A DNA stretch of 64,000 nt from JADLHS01 sp044225555 (lineage in GTDB: Bacteria > Verrucomicrobiota > Verrucomicrobiia > Limisphaerales > JADLHS01). Location of the stretch: assembly GCA_044225555.1 (NCBI GenBank), contig JBGAIM010000006.1, positions 310,001 through 374,000 on the forward strand, in the 5' to 3' direction. A program made the position numbers and the translations under genes. This document shows positions 34,457-41,928 of the stretch, piece by piece. Position 1 is the stretch's first letter. Every line of letters begins with the position of its first letter. The notes under the pieces are model-generated. The model was not told the origin of the DNA. It made no database searches and was given only the letters and a program-made list of their open reading frames with translations.

Positions 34457-34908
34457 TTACGATTTACGATATGCGATTTACGCGCTTTTGCTGGCGCGGG
34501 CTGTCTTGGCTGATGATAAAACTATCGCCAGGATTTCATTACCCTCCTGCATCAGTTCACGGAGCCGCGCAGGTTTGATCAGATCATTTTCGACGAGAAG
34601 CTCCATCCAGAAGAGGGATTCGTCACATTCTTCCTCAACGACGCGGAGCTTGTTGATGAAGTCCGCGTTCGACTTGGCGCGGCAGACGGCCCGATAATTA
34701 GCTCCGACCGAAGTTCCACTGCGCAGCAATTGTTTCCCGAGTGTGCGGGCAATCCAGTTGTTTGGCAGCGCGGCACAGAGCTTTACGACGCGATTGGCGT
34801 AAGCCTTCGTCCGGGCTTTCATTTCTTCGCGTGTCATAGGATTAATCTGTCAATTTTTGCTTCGCTTACTGAAAGGCGCGCAAATCGTATATCGTCAATC
34901 GTAAATTC
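34454..34908. repeat. Inverted ~32-bp repeats flanking the four-helix-bundle gene
   Basis: The left arm (34454-34485) reads CATTTACGATTTACGATATG then CGATTTACGCGC. The right arm (34876-34908), reverse-complemented, reads GAATTTACGATTGACGATAT then ACGATTTGCGCGC, agreeing at about 28 of 32 positions. Both are built from ATTTACG heptamers. The left arm contains the dxr start codon at its edge and the stop codon of the enclosed gene, so gene plus arms looks like an inserted cassette between cdsA and dxr. Confidence 0.65.
34478..34837 (-). CDS. Four-helix-bundle protein (23S rRNA intervening-sequence protein family)
   Basis: A 119-residue, largely helical protein with the family's landmarks: RTKAYANRVVKLCAALPNNW, QLLRSGTSVGANYRAVCRAKS (the conserved RS-x-S-x-GANxxE/A region), FINKLRVVEEECDESLFWMELL, and LMQEGNEILAIVLSS. 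Proteins of this family are encoded in intervening sequences of 23S rRNA genes and, far more often, as stand-alone genes in Bacteroidetes, Verrucomicrobia and cyanobacteria. They form pentamers and their role is unknown. It interrupts the normal cdsA-dxr junction and is bracketed by inverted heptamer repeats. Confidence 0.92.
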   Translation of the reverse strand: MTREEMKARTKAYANRVVKLCAALPNNWIARTLGKQLLRSGTSVGANYRAVCRAKSNADFINKLRVVEEECDESLFWMELLVENDLIKPARLRELMQEGNEILAIVLSSAKTARASKSA

Positions 34909-34909
34909 C

Positions 34910-35830
34910 TCAAGGATGTGTGAGCACATGCCTCAGGTAGAGATACATGATGGGCGCATTAAACAGCAGGCTGTCCAGCAAGTCGAGGATGCCGCCAATG
35001 CCGGGAAAGAAATTGCCGGAGTCCTTCACGCCGGCCTCGCGCTTGAACAATGACTCGATCAAATCGCCAATGACGGCGGCGGAACTCAGGATGACGCCCA
35101 CAATAATAGCGTGCAGCGGCGTCATGCCGGGCATTTTATCCGCAAGGAAATGGGAGAACACCAGGCTCGCGCCCGTGGCCACGACGATTGCGCCGCCGAA
35201 GCCTTCCCACGTTTTGGCGGGGCTGATGCGCGGGATCATCTTGTGTTTGCCGATGAGCGAGCCGACCGCATACGCGCCCGTGTCGCTGAACTTCGTTACC
35301 AGAATGAAGTAGAGGACGTAGAATTTTCCGTTGTCGTTGATGCCGGGGAAGAAATTGATCTTCTGGATGAAGTTCAACAACCACGGCACATACATCAGGC
35401 CGAAGAGCGTGGTCGAAATGGCGAGAATGCCGGCGGTGTTGCTCTTGGAAACAAATTGGCGCACGCACAGGCCGAGCACGAACAGGATGAGGATCGTGGT
35501 TTCAAAATCGTTGACGCGCGACGGCGTGCCGTGAATGCCGAGGTTGCCGGTTACGTGCAGAAACGTTCCGATCATCAGCGTGATCCCGGCAGCGATGCCC
35601 CAGTAGCGGAAGCAAACGAGCCCGCGCTTCTCGACCAAGCCGTAAAACTCAATCAAGCCCACACACGCCAGCACCACCATGAACAACACGAAGACGTAAT
35701 CCGAGATGAGCTTGTTGCCGGAGAACATCGCTGCCAGCACCACGCCCCAAAGAATCGCCGTACTGGTGAGGCGCCGGGCGAAAACTTTCGCCTTGGAGGG
35801 TGCGGGTGGTGCGGGTGCCAGGTCGGACAT
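34910..35830 (-). CDS. cdsA: Phosphatidate cytidylyltransferase (CdsA)
   Basis: CdsA makes CDP-diacylglycerol from phosphatidate and CTP in the inner membrane. ATG 35830 gives 306 residues with eight or so membrane helices. The family signature is near the C-terminus: GDLIESLFKREAGVKDSGNFFPGIGGILDLLDSL, including the conserved K-D and D-x-x-D. ISPAKTWEGFGGA and TKFSDTGAYAVG precede it. The ~25-residue Pro/Ala-rich N-terminus is atypical but harmless. The order uppS ... cdsA ... dxr-rseP is the common bacterial envelope cluster, here with pfkA and a small cassette interposed. Confidence 0.95.
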   Translation of the reverse strand: MSDLAPAPPAPSKAKVFARRLTSTAILWGVVLAAMFSGNKLISDYVFVLFMVVLACVGLIEFYGLVEKRGLVCFRYWGIAAGITLMIGTFLHVTGNLGIHGTPSRVNDFETTILILFVLGLCVRQFVSKSNTAGILAISTTLFGLMYVPWLLNFIQKINFFPGINDNGKFYVLYFILVTKFSDTGAYAVGSLIGKHKMIPRISPAKTWEGFGGAIVVATGASLVFSHFLADKMPGMTPLHAIIVGVILSSAAVIGDLIESLFKREAGVKDSGNFFPGIGGILDLLDSLLFNAPIMYLYLRHVLTHP

Positions 35831-35912
35831 CGGCGCGGAAAGTATCAGGGGAAAACCGGGTTGCCAATTTCCAATTGGCGTTGGCGCGCGCGGAAAGGCC
35901 GCGCGGCGGGCG

Positions 35913-37031
35913 TCAGTCGCCAAAGCTTGTCCCCACCCGCCGGGCGCTGTTCACCCATTGATGATCGGCCGGAACCAGTTTGAGTTTGCCCGCAACTTCC
36001 GCGACCGGCACAGCTCGCACGCCCTCTCCGCGGGCTGCGACCATCACGCCAAATTGCCGCCGCTGAATGAACTCGACACACGCCGTGCCTAGGCGCGTGC
36101 TTAACAACCGGTCCGCCGCTGACGGCGTGCCGCCGCGCTGGACATAACCGAGAATGGTCACGCGCGCTTCGAGGTGGGTGAGTTCCTCCAGTTGCTTGGC
36201 CAGTCGGAAGGTGTGGCCCGCATGTTTGGCGCGCAGGCGGATCAATTCTTCCTTCGCTTTCTGCTTGGCCAGCTTGGTGGTGGCGTTTTTCTTTCGGCGC
36301 GCAATGACTTCGAACTCCGCCGCCTCCGCCACCGGCAACGCCCCTTCGGCCACCGCCACGATGCTGAAATTTGTCCCGTGCTGGCTGCGCTGACGAATGG
36401 CCGCCGCGACGCGATGCACGTCGTAAGGAATTTCCGGAATCAAGATCACGTCCGCGCCACCCGCGATGCCCGCGCCCAACGCCAGCCAACCCGCGCGATG
36501 CCCCATGATCTCCGCAATGATGATGCGGTGATGACTGTGCGCCGTGCTGTGCAGACGGTCAATGGCTTCGGTCGCAATGCCGAGCGCCGTGTCGAAACCA
36601 ATGCTCGTGTCCGTCAACGCGAGATCGTTGTCAATCGTCTTGGGCAGGGTGATGACGTTGAGGCCCTTTTCGATCAGCTTCAACGCGTTCTTGTGTGTGC
36701 CGCCCCCGCCGAGGCAGACAAGCGCGTCGAGTTTGTTGCGCTTGTAGGTCCGGGCAATCTCGTCTCGCATGTCATGGATGTGCCCTTTGACGACCATGCG
36801 ATGCGGTTTCTCGCGTCCAGTGCCGAGGATGGTGCCGCCCACGGTGAGGATTCCCGCCAGACCTGGCTTGTCGAGTTTGATGAAGTGGTTCTCGGCCAGC
36901 CCGCGGAAGCCGTCGCGGAAACCGATGATTTGCATGCCGGCGTCGTGGGCTGCTTTGCCCACGCCGCGGATGGCCGCGTTCAAACCGGGACTGTCCCCGC
37001 CTGCTGTGAGAATGCCGATGCGTTTGGCCAT
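35913..37031 (-). CDS. pfkA: 6-phosphofructokinase, group III-like
   Basis: A 372-residue PFK: GGDSPGLNAA (11-20), GTGREKP, catalytic TIDND within PKTIDND (130-136), MGHRAGWLAL, IPEIPYD, and GYVQRGGTPSAADR. Gly at the second diagnostic position of GGGGT (108-112) points to ATP, while Lys131 in PKTIDND is shared with PPi and group III enzymes. So the donor is likely ATP but not certain. The usual Asp of GGDGT is replaced by Gly, which is unusual because that Asp helps bind Mg. A ~50-residue Lys/Arg/Ala-rich helix (KKNATTKLAKQKAKEE) is inserted. ATG 37031 is chosen over an upstream in-frame start lying in a repeat. It sits between uppS and cdsA. Confidence 0.9.
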   Translation of the reverse strand: MAKRIGILTAGGDSPGLNAAIRGVGKAAHDAGMQIIGFRDGFRGLAENHFIKLDKPGLAGILTVGGTILGTGREKPHRMVVKGHIHDMRDEIARTYKRNKLDALVCLGGGGTHKNALKLIEKGLNVITLPKTIDNDLALTDTSIGFDTALGIATEAIDRLHSTAHSHHRIIIAEIMGHRAGWLALGAGIAGGADVILIPEIPYDVHRVAAAIRQRSQHGTNFSIVAVAEGALPVAEAAEFEVIARRKKNATTKLAKQKAKEELIRLRAKHAGHTFRLAKQLEELTHLEARVTILGYVQRGGTPSAADRLLSTRLGTACVEFIQRRQFGVMVAARGEGVRAVPVAEVAGKLKLVPADHQWVNSARRVGTSFGD

Positions 37032-37112
37032 AGAGGAATTTACGATGTTCGATTTACGAGCCGCCACTGACGACCGGCTCATTCGTAAATCGTAAATCGC
37101 AGTTCGTAAATG
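37032..37112. repeat. Paired heptamer (ATTTACG) arrays between uppS and pfkA
   Basis: The left array (37036-37060) reads GAATTTACGATGTTCGATTT then ACGAG. The right array (37081-37113) reads ATTCGTAAATCGTAAATCGC then AGTTCGTAAATGC, the opposite orientation, with ~20 bases between. They are the same repeat family as that flanking the four-helix-bundle gene and resemble an empty version of that cassette. Confidence 0.6.
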
Positions 37113-37850
37113 CTAAACTCCGCCAAACCGGCGGTGGCGCTTCGCATATTCCTCCAGCGCCGCGTAGAACTGCGGCTTGCGGAAATCCGGCCACAGCGTC
37201 GGCGTGATGACGAATTCGGCGTAGGAAATCTGCCAGAGCAGGAAATTGCTGACGCGCATCTCGCCGCTGGTGCGGATGAGCAAATCCGGATCGGGCATGG
37301 CGCGCGTCCAGAGATGTTGGGAAACGGTCTGCTCCGTGATGTCGGAAGGTTCAATCTGACCGCGCCGGACTTTCTCGGCGATGGCGCGGACGCCTTCCAC
37401 GATTTCATTGCGCCCGCCGTAGCTCAACGCGAGCACGAGGGTGAGGCCGTTGTTCTTCGAGAGCGTCTGGATGGATTTGCGGAGCTGCTCCTGCACGTTT
37501 TCCGGCAGGCGATAGATCTGGCCGATGGCTTCAAGCCGGACGTTGTTCTTGTTCAGGTCGGGCGTCTCGGATTTGAGATAGTTGATGAGATACTTCATCA
37601 ACGTGTCCACCTCGTCCTTGGGACGATTCCAATTCTCCGCCGAGAAGGCGTAGAGCGTGAGATACTTGATGCCAAGATCGCCGGCGGTGCGGATGATGAC
37701 GCGCGCCGATTCCGCGCCCTGCCGATGACCCTCAATACGCGGCAGGTGACGTTGCTTGGCCCACCGTCCGTTGCCATCCATGATGATGGCGACGTGCTGG
37801 GGCAACTGGGCCTTGGCTTCGGGGGAGAGATGCGGAGTGGGACTGCTCAT
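37113..37850 (-). CDS. uppS: Isoprenyl transferase (undecaprenyl diphosphate synthase, UppS)
   Basis: A cis-prenyltransferase of 245 residues, making the C55 lipid carrier for peptidoglycan and O-antigen from IPP and FPP. Catalytic motif MDGNGRWA (Asp25), GHRQGAESARVI, LTLYAFSAENWNRP, ALSYGGRNEI, and the C-terminal PDPDLLIRTSGEMRVSNFLLWQ, with the Mg-binding Glu in YAEFVITPTLWPDF. All family motifs are intact. The stop of the secreted repeat protein upstream abuts its start (37851/37850), so the two may share an mRNA. It draws on the products of dxr and ispG in the same block. Confidence 0.97.
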   Translation of the reverse strand: MSSPTPHLSPEAKAQLPQHVAIIMDGNGRWAKQRHLPRIEGHRQGAESARVIIRTAGDLGIKYLTLYAFSAENWNRPKDEVDTLMKYLINYLKSETPDLNKNNVRLEAIGQIYRLPENVQEQLRKSIQTLSKNNGLTLVLALSYGGRNEIVEGVRAIAEKVRRGQIEPSDITEQTVSQHLWTRAMPDPDLLIRTSGEMRVSNFLLWQISYAEFVITPTLWPDFRKPQFYAALEEYAKRHRRFGGV

Positions 37851-39035
37851 TCAAAGGTTCTGGAGCCGATAGAACCGGTTTGTGCCGGACCATGGCACGG
37901 TCACCTCGTGATGCAGATTGGTCAGATTCAAAATCGGTGTCATTGGGACAGCCGTCCAGTCCGGCGCGTTCAAATCGGCGGTCTCCTTTAACACAAAAGG
38001 CAGCGAGGGCACAATCCACGAAATGAGCAGGCCGCCGGCAGTGGGCGTGATGTCCAACTTGGGCGAAGGTGTGGATTGCCAAGTGTAAATGCCACCGCCA
38101 TAAACTGCGGCTGCGAGCTTGTGACCATCAGCCGAAGACGCTACTGCTTGCCACTGGAGACTGGGACTCGGAGTTGCAAACCATGAGATTCCTGAATTGG
38201 TCGAGATGTGAATCGGCCCATTTGTGGCTATGGCGACAAGTCGCGAACCGTCTCTGGACGAAGCGACTGCCTGCCATGAAAGGCTTGGGTTGCTTTCCAA
38301 TGTCCAGTTTGCTCCAAAATCGGGAGAGACCTGAATCTCACCACCACTTGCCACCGCAACCCATCGGCAGCCATCTGATGAGCAAGCCACACCTGTGTAG
38401 ATGCTGTCTGGCGCACCAACTGCAATCCAAGTTCGACCTGAATCGCCCGACGAAAAAATCCGTTGAGTCGAGGTGGCCATGGATTTCCTGCCATCTGCCG
38501 AAGTAGCTACAGAAGTGAACCGCTCGGGGGCGTTTATTGAAAAGTAGTATTCCCAAATCCCCCAGCCACCATTCGTGGAAGTAGCGATCAATCTTGGATA
38601 CTCATAGTTGCCAAAGTCAACTGCCACAACAATGCTCCCATCAGCCGAGCAGTCGATTCCGCGCCACGTGTTGGTCAAAGCCCAAGTCATGGACCAGTCA
38701 AGGCCTGAGTTAGGTGAAGTCCATATCCCACCGATGTAACCGAAATGGATCGCGGCGGCCGCCAACTTGTTTCCGTCGGCGCTGGAGGCAATTGCAGCCC
38801 AACTTTGCTCAGTAAAGGGAATAGGAAACCATGTCGCCCCGAAATTCGTCGAACAATAGATTGGTCCGCGATCAATCGTCGCCACCAATTTACGCCCATC
38901 CGCCGACATGGCGATGGAACTCCAATTCGTGATCGGTGCGCTGGTCAACGTCCAATTCTGAGCAAAGGCGGAAGGGAATCCCGTCAACAGTAAGCCCGCG
39001 ACAGCCGCGGCCCGCAGCCAGTCTTTTGCACCCAT
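37851..39035 (-). CDS. Secreted BNR/sialidase-like repeat protein with RFYRL tail
   Basis: A 394-residue protein. ATG 39035 gives a signal peptide (GAKDWLRAAAVAGLLLTGFPSAFAQ); the longer frame upstream lies in a repeat and is discarded. About six to seven repeats of W..VASSADG.KL.AAV..G.I..S.N.G..W form a beta-propeller of the sialidase/WD40-like (BNR) kind. No sialidase catalytic FRIP motif is seen. The C-terminal ~80 residues (LLISWIVPSLPFVLKETADL ... RFYRLQNL) are the tail module shared with two other exoproteins here. An extracellular role is inferred. It directly precedes uppS. Confidence 0.85.
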   Translation of the reverse strand: MGAKDWLRAAAVAGLLLTGFPSAFAQNWTLTSAPITNWSSIAMSADGRKLVATIDRGPIYCSTNFGATWFPIPFTEQSWAAIASSADGNKLAAAAIHFGYIGGIWTSPNSGLDWSMTWALTNTWRGIDCSADGSIVVAVDFGNYEYPRLIATSTNGGWGIWEYYFSINAPERFTSVATSADGRKSMATSTQRIFSSGDSGRTWIAVGAPDSIYTGVACSSDGCRWVAVASGGEIQVSPDFGANWTLESNPSLSWQAVASSRDGSRLVAIATNGPIHISTNSGISWFATPSPSLQWQAVASSADGHKLAAAVYGGGIYTWQSTPSPKLDITPTAGGLLISWIVPSLPFVLKETADLNAPDWTAVPMTPILNLTNLHHEVTVPWSGTNRFYRLQNL

Positions 39036-39095
39036 GCCACCGTTGTCCTCCCAAGCCCGCCGTAAGTCAAGTGCGGGCTTTTGACAAGATTCTGG

Positions 39096-39229
39096 GAGGT
39101 AGCGGTTGTCGCGCTGCGACAACCAGCGCCGCGTGCAGCGGCGCAACGACCTTACGAAGGCTTGTATTCTCTCGAAAGAATTCCGGCCCTGCACGGGCCG
39201 GGGTCGTCGCAGCGCGACAACCCTACCTC
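39096..39229. repeat. Large palindromic repeat abutting the purA stop codon
   Basis: The left arm (39096-39124) begins GAGGTAGCGGTTGTCGCGCT. The right arm (39202-39229) is its inverted copy, with one base missing and one mismatch. Internal hairpins (GCGCCGC/GCGGCGC, GGCCC/GGGCC) fill the centre. The right arm runs into the TGA stop of purA, so the element inserted exactly at the gene's 3' end. Confidence 0.8.
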
Positions 39230-40496
39230 AGACAAAAATCGTCTGATCACGTCCTGGACCGACGGAGGCGATGAACAACTTCGCACCGGTCAATTCAGCA
39301 ATTGCTTTCAGGTAGGCGCGAGCTTTGGCCGGAAGTTGCTTCCACGATTTGCATTTGTCGGTGGGCGTGCGCCAGCCTTCGAACTCGGCGTAGATCGGTT
39401 CGCACGCGGCCAGCACTTGCACGTCGTTCGGCATGTAATCGTAGCGCTTCTTGCCGTGACGATACGCGACACAGACCTTGATCGTCTCCACCGTGTCGAG
39501 GCCGTCGAGATTGGTGACTGCGAGGTCGTCAATGCCGTTCACCATCGTGGCGTGGCGTGTGGCGACGGAGTCAAACCAACCGCAGCGGCGCGCGCGACCC
39601 GTGGTGGCGCCGAATTCGCGGCCCATGCCGTGCAGCAGGTCGGAAATCTCCTGATTCTCTGTCGGCAACGGGCCTTCACCCACGCGCGTGGTGTAAGCCT
39701 TCATCACGCCGACCACCCGATCCATGCGGTGCGGTGGCACACCTGAACCAGTGCAGGCGCCGCCCGCCGTGGTGTTGGACGACGTTACGAACGGATACGT
39801 GCCGTGGTCAATGTCGAGGAACGTACCCTGTGCGCCTTCAAACAAGATGTCCGCGCCGCTGCGCATGGCGTCGTGCAGCAGGACGACGGTGTTACTGACG
39901 AACGGCTTCAGGAACTTGCCGGCCTTGTTGTATTCGGCGAGGACTTGCTTGAAGGAAAGCGGTTTCGCGCCGAGTGATTTGAGCACGGCATTGTTCTCTT
40001 TGATGCGGAGCGAGAGCTTTGCTTCGAGTCGTGCCGGATCAATCAAGTCGCCCATCCGCAAGCCGACGCGGGCGGCTTTATCGCCGTAGGCTGGGCCGAT
40101 GCCGCGCTTGGTCGTGCCAATCTTGTTCTTGCCCTTGAGCACTTCGCGTTGGGCGTCCAGTTCGCGGTGGTAGGGGAGAACGACGTGCGCGGTCTCGCTG
40201 ACGACGAGATTCTTGCCGACCTTGACCTTGAGTTTGGCGAGGCCGTTGATCTCGTTAACGAGACCGACGGGATCAATCACCACGCCGTTGCCGATGACGC
40301 AGAGCTTGTTCTTGCGCAAGATGCCGGACGGGATGAGGTGCAGAACGTATTTCTTCGGGCCAACCCAGACGGTGTGGCCCGCGTTGTTGCCGCCCGCGTA
40401 ACGGACGACCACCTCAGCCTGTTCGGTGAGCACGTCAATGATCTTGCCTTTGCCTTCGTCGCCCCACTGGGCGCCAACGAGAATCGTATTTGCCAT
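39228..40496 (-). CDS. purA: Adenylosuccinate synthetase (PurA)
   Basis: PurA joins IMP and aspartate with GTP in AMP synthesis. The 422-residue protein has the GTP loop GAQWGDEGKGK (8-18) with catalytic Asp13, YAGGNNAGHTV with catalytic His, RGIGPAYGDKAAR, LFEGAQGTFLDIDHGTYPFVTSS, GRARRCGWFD and the GTP guanine-site region near the C-terminus. Length and motifs are normal. The final residues GPGRDQTIFV lie beside a palindromic repeat that supplies the sequence right after the stop. A terminator-like hairpin lies in its leader. Confidence 0.97.
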   Translation of the reverse strand: MANTILVGAQWGDEGKGKIIDVLTEQAEVVVRYAGGNNAGHTVWVGPKKYVLHLIPSGILRKNKLCVIGNGVVIDPVGLVNEINGLAKLKVKVGKNLVVSETAHVVLPYHRELDAQREVLKGKNKIGTTKRGIGPAYGDKAARVGLRMGDLIDPARLEAKLSLRIKENNAVLKSLGAKPLSFKQVLAEYNKAGKFLKPFVSNTVVLLHDAMRSGADILFEGAQGTFLDIDHGTYPFVTSSNTTAGGACTGSGVPPHRMDRVVGVMKAYTTRVGEGPLPTENQEISDLLHGMGREFGATTGRARRCGWFDSVATRHATMVNGIDDLAVTNLDGLDTVETIKVCVAYRHGKKRYDYMPNDVQVLAACEPIYAEFEGWRTPTDKCKSWKQLPAKARAYLKAIAELTGAKLFIASVGPGRDQTIFV

Positions 40497-40521
40497 AAAT
40501 CAAACCTGCGTCTGCACAATA

Positions 40522-40546
40522 AAAATCCCCGAACGTTGTTCGGGGC
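40522..40546 (-). promoter_or_regulatory. Terminator-type hairpin in the purA leader (possible attenuator)
   Basis: On the reverse strand GCCCCGAAC-AAC-GTTCGGGG is followed by ATTTTTATT, an intrinsic terminator about 25 bases before the purA ATG and oriented to stop transcription into purA. No reverse-strand gene lies upstream that would need a terminator, because the next gene (40752) is divergent. Attenuation of purA is therefore plausible. In the forward direction there is no T-run. Confidence 0.55.
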
Positions 40547-40751
40547 AAAGCGTCTTATCTTTGCCGTGAGAGGCTAGGAATCAGCGGCAGGCATGTCAAC
40601 CACGTGATTGAGGTGGGGTGGGTGGCCTGCTGCGAAAATTGCCGGTGCCGGTGCGAAGATAACAAACTTCTAATCACCACATGACAAAATCTGCTTGGGT
40701 TTGCACAAACGACAGCTTGCTGTGATGCATTGAAAAAAGTAAAAGGTTAGT

Positions 40752-41927
40752 ATGAGTTCGTTCATTTACCCTACTATGAACTGTGTGACAAAAATCTGTC
40801 CGTTGCTGGTCCTGGCGTTCGTACTGAGTGCCTGTGGTCGCAACGACGCCAAGGTCTATGAAGTGCCCAAGGAGAATTCGCCGGCTACGGCGCAAGGTAC
40901 TTTGCCAGCCGGGCATCCGGACCTGTCCATGTCCTCGGCGGCGGGCCCCCCCAACACCATTCCGGCCAAACTGACTTACACGAAACCGGAAGGCTGGACG
41001 GAAGTCACTCTCGGTCAGATGCGGGCGGCGTCGTTCAATGTGAAGAATGAAACCGGCAAACAGGCGGACATCAGTGTGATTCCCTTGCCGGGCATGGCAG
41101 GCGGCGACGACTCGAATGTCAATCGTTGGCGCGGACAAGTTGGTTTGGCCAATTTATCTGCGGAGGAACTGGCGAAGGTCGCGGAGAGCGTCGAAATCGC
41201 CGGCCAACCGGCCAAACTCTACGACCAAGCGGGCACGGGCAGTGGTTCGGGCGAGCCTACGCGCATCCTCGGCGTGATCCAACATCGCGATGACACCGCG
41301 TGGTTTTTCAAAATGACGGGCGACGATGCGCTGGTGGCGAAGGAGAAGGCGGCCTTCATTGCGTTTCTCAAATCGGTGAAGTTTGAAGCGATCGCGGCGG
41401 CGGGGAATTTGCCGGCGGGTCATCCGCCGGTTGAGAATCCGTCGCTGCCGGCGGGTCATCCTGAAGTTTCCGGCGCACCCGCAGCGGCGGTGGCGCCGGC
41501 GATCTCCAGTGCAGGCAAGCCGCATTGGAGCGTGCCCACGGGTTGGAAGGAAATTCCCGGCGGACAATTCCTCATCGCGAAGTTCACCGTTGGCGAGGGC
41601 AGCGCCACCGTGGTGAATGTCAGCATGTCCGCGGGCGACGGCGGTGGACTGCTGGCCAACGTGAATCGCTGGCGCGGGCAATTGGGGCTGTCGCCGTGGG
41701 GCGATGCCGATTTGAAGCAGGCCGGCGAAATTTCGGTCGCGGATGGCAAGGCAACATTGGTGGAGATGAGCGGCAAGGACGCGCGCAGCGGCCAGCCTGC
41801 GACGGTCGTCGGGGCGATTGTCCCGCGTGGCGGTCAGACGTGGTTCTACAAGTTGATGGGCGAAGCCAAGGTCGTGGAGAGTCAGAAAGCGGCGTTCACC
41901 CAGTTCGTCAAAGAGGTGAAATACTGA
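40752..41927 (+). CDS. Lipoprotein with a duplicated ~140-residue domain
   Basis: A 391-residue protein with a lipoprotein signal: LLVLAFVLSAC, Cys28 the acylation site. Two homologous halves follow. Each has a WxxVTxGW-type opening (YTKPEGWTEVTLGQMRAASF; WSVPTGWKEIPGGQFLIAKF), a NVNRWRGQ(V/L)GL core and a G(V/A)I..R....WF(F/Y)KMxG end. Pro-rich linkers carry the phrase LPAGHP three times. No catalytic motif is visible. The gene ends 1 base before resB, so it is part of the cytochrome c maturation operon and may assist it at the membrane. That role is inferred from position only. Confidence 0.82.
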   Translation: MSSFIYPTMNCVTKICPLLVLAFVLSACGRNDAKVYEVPKENSPATAQGTLPAGHPDLSMSSAAGPPNTIPAKLTYTKPEGWTEVTLGQMRAASFNVKNETGKQADISVIPLPGMAGGDDSNVNRWRGQVGLANLSAEELAKVAESVEIAGQPAKLYDQAGTGSGSGEPTRILGVIQHRDDTAWFFKMTGDDALVAKEKAAFIAFLKSVKFEAIAAAGNLPAGHPPVENPSLPAGHPEVSGAPAAAVAPAISSAGKPHWSVPTGWKEIPGGQFLIAKFTVGEGSATVVNVSMSAGDGGGLLANVNRWRGQLGLSPWGDADLKQAGEISVADGKATLVEMSGKDARSGQPATVVGAIVPRGGQTWFYKLMGEAKVVESQKAAFTQFVKEVKY

Positions 41928-41928
41928 C

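Noticed and set aside
33356..34513. Long forward open frame antisense to dxr
   Set aside because: dxr has every family motif on the reverse strand; the forward frame is a GC-driven shadow.
36174..37070. Long forward open frame antisense to pfkA
   Set aside because: Same reasoning: pfkA motifs are intact on the other strand.
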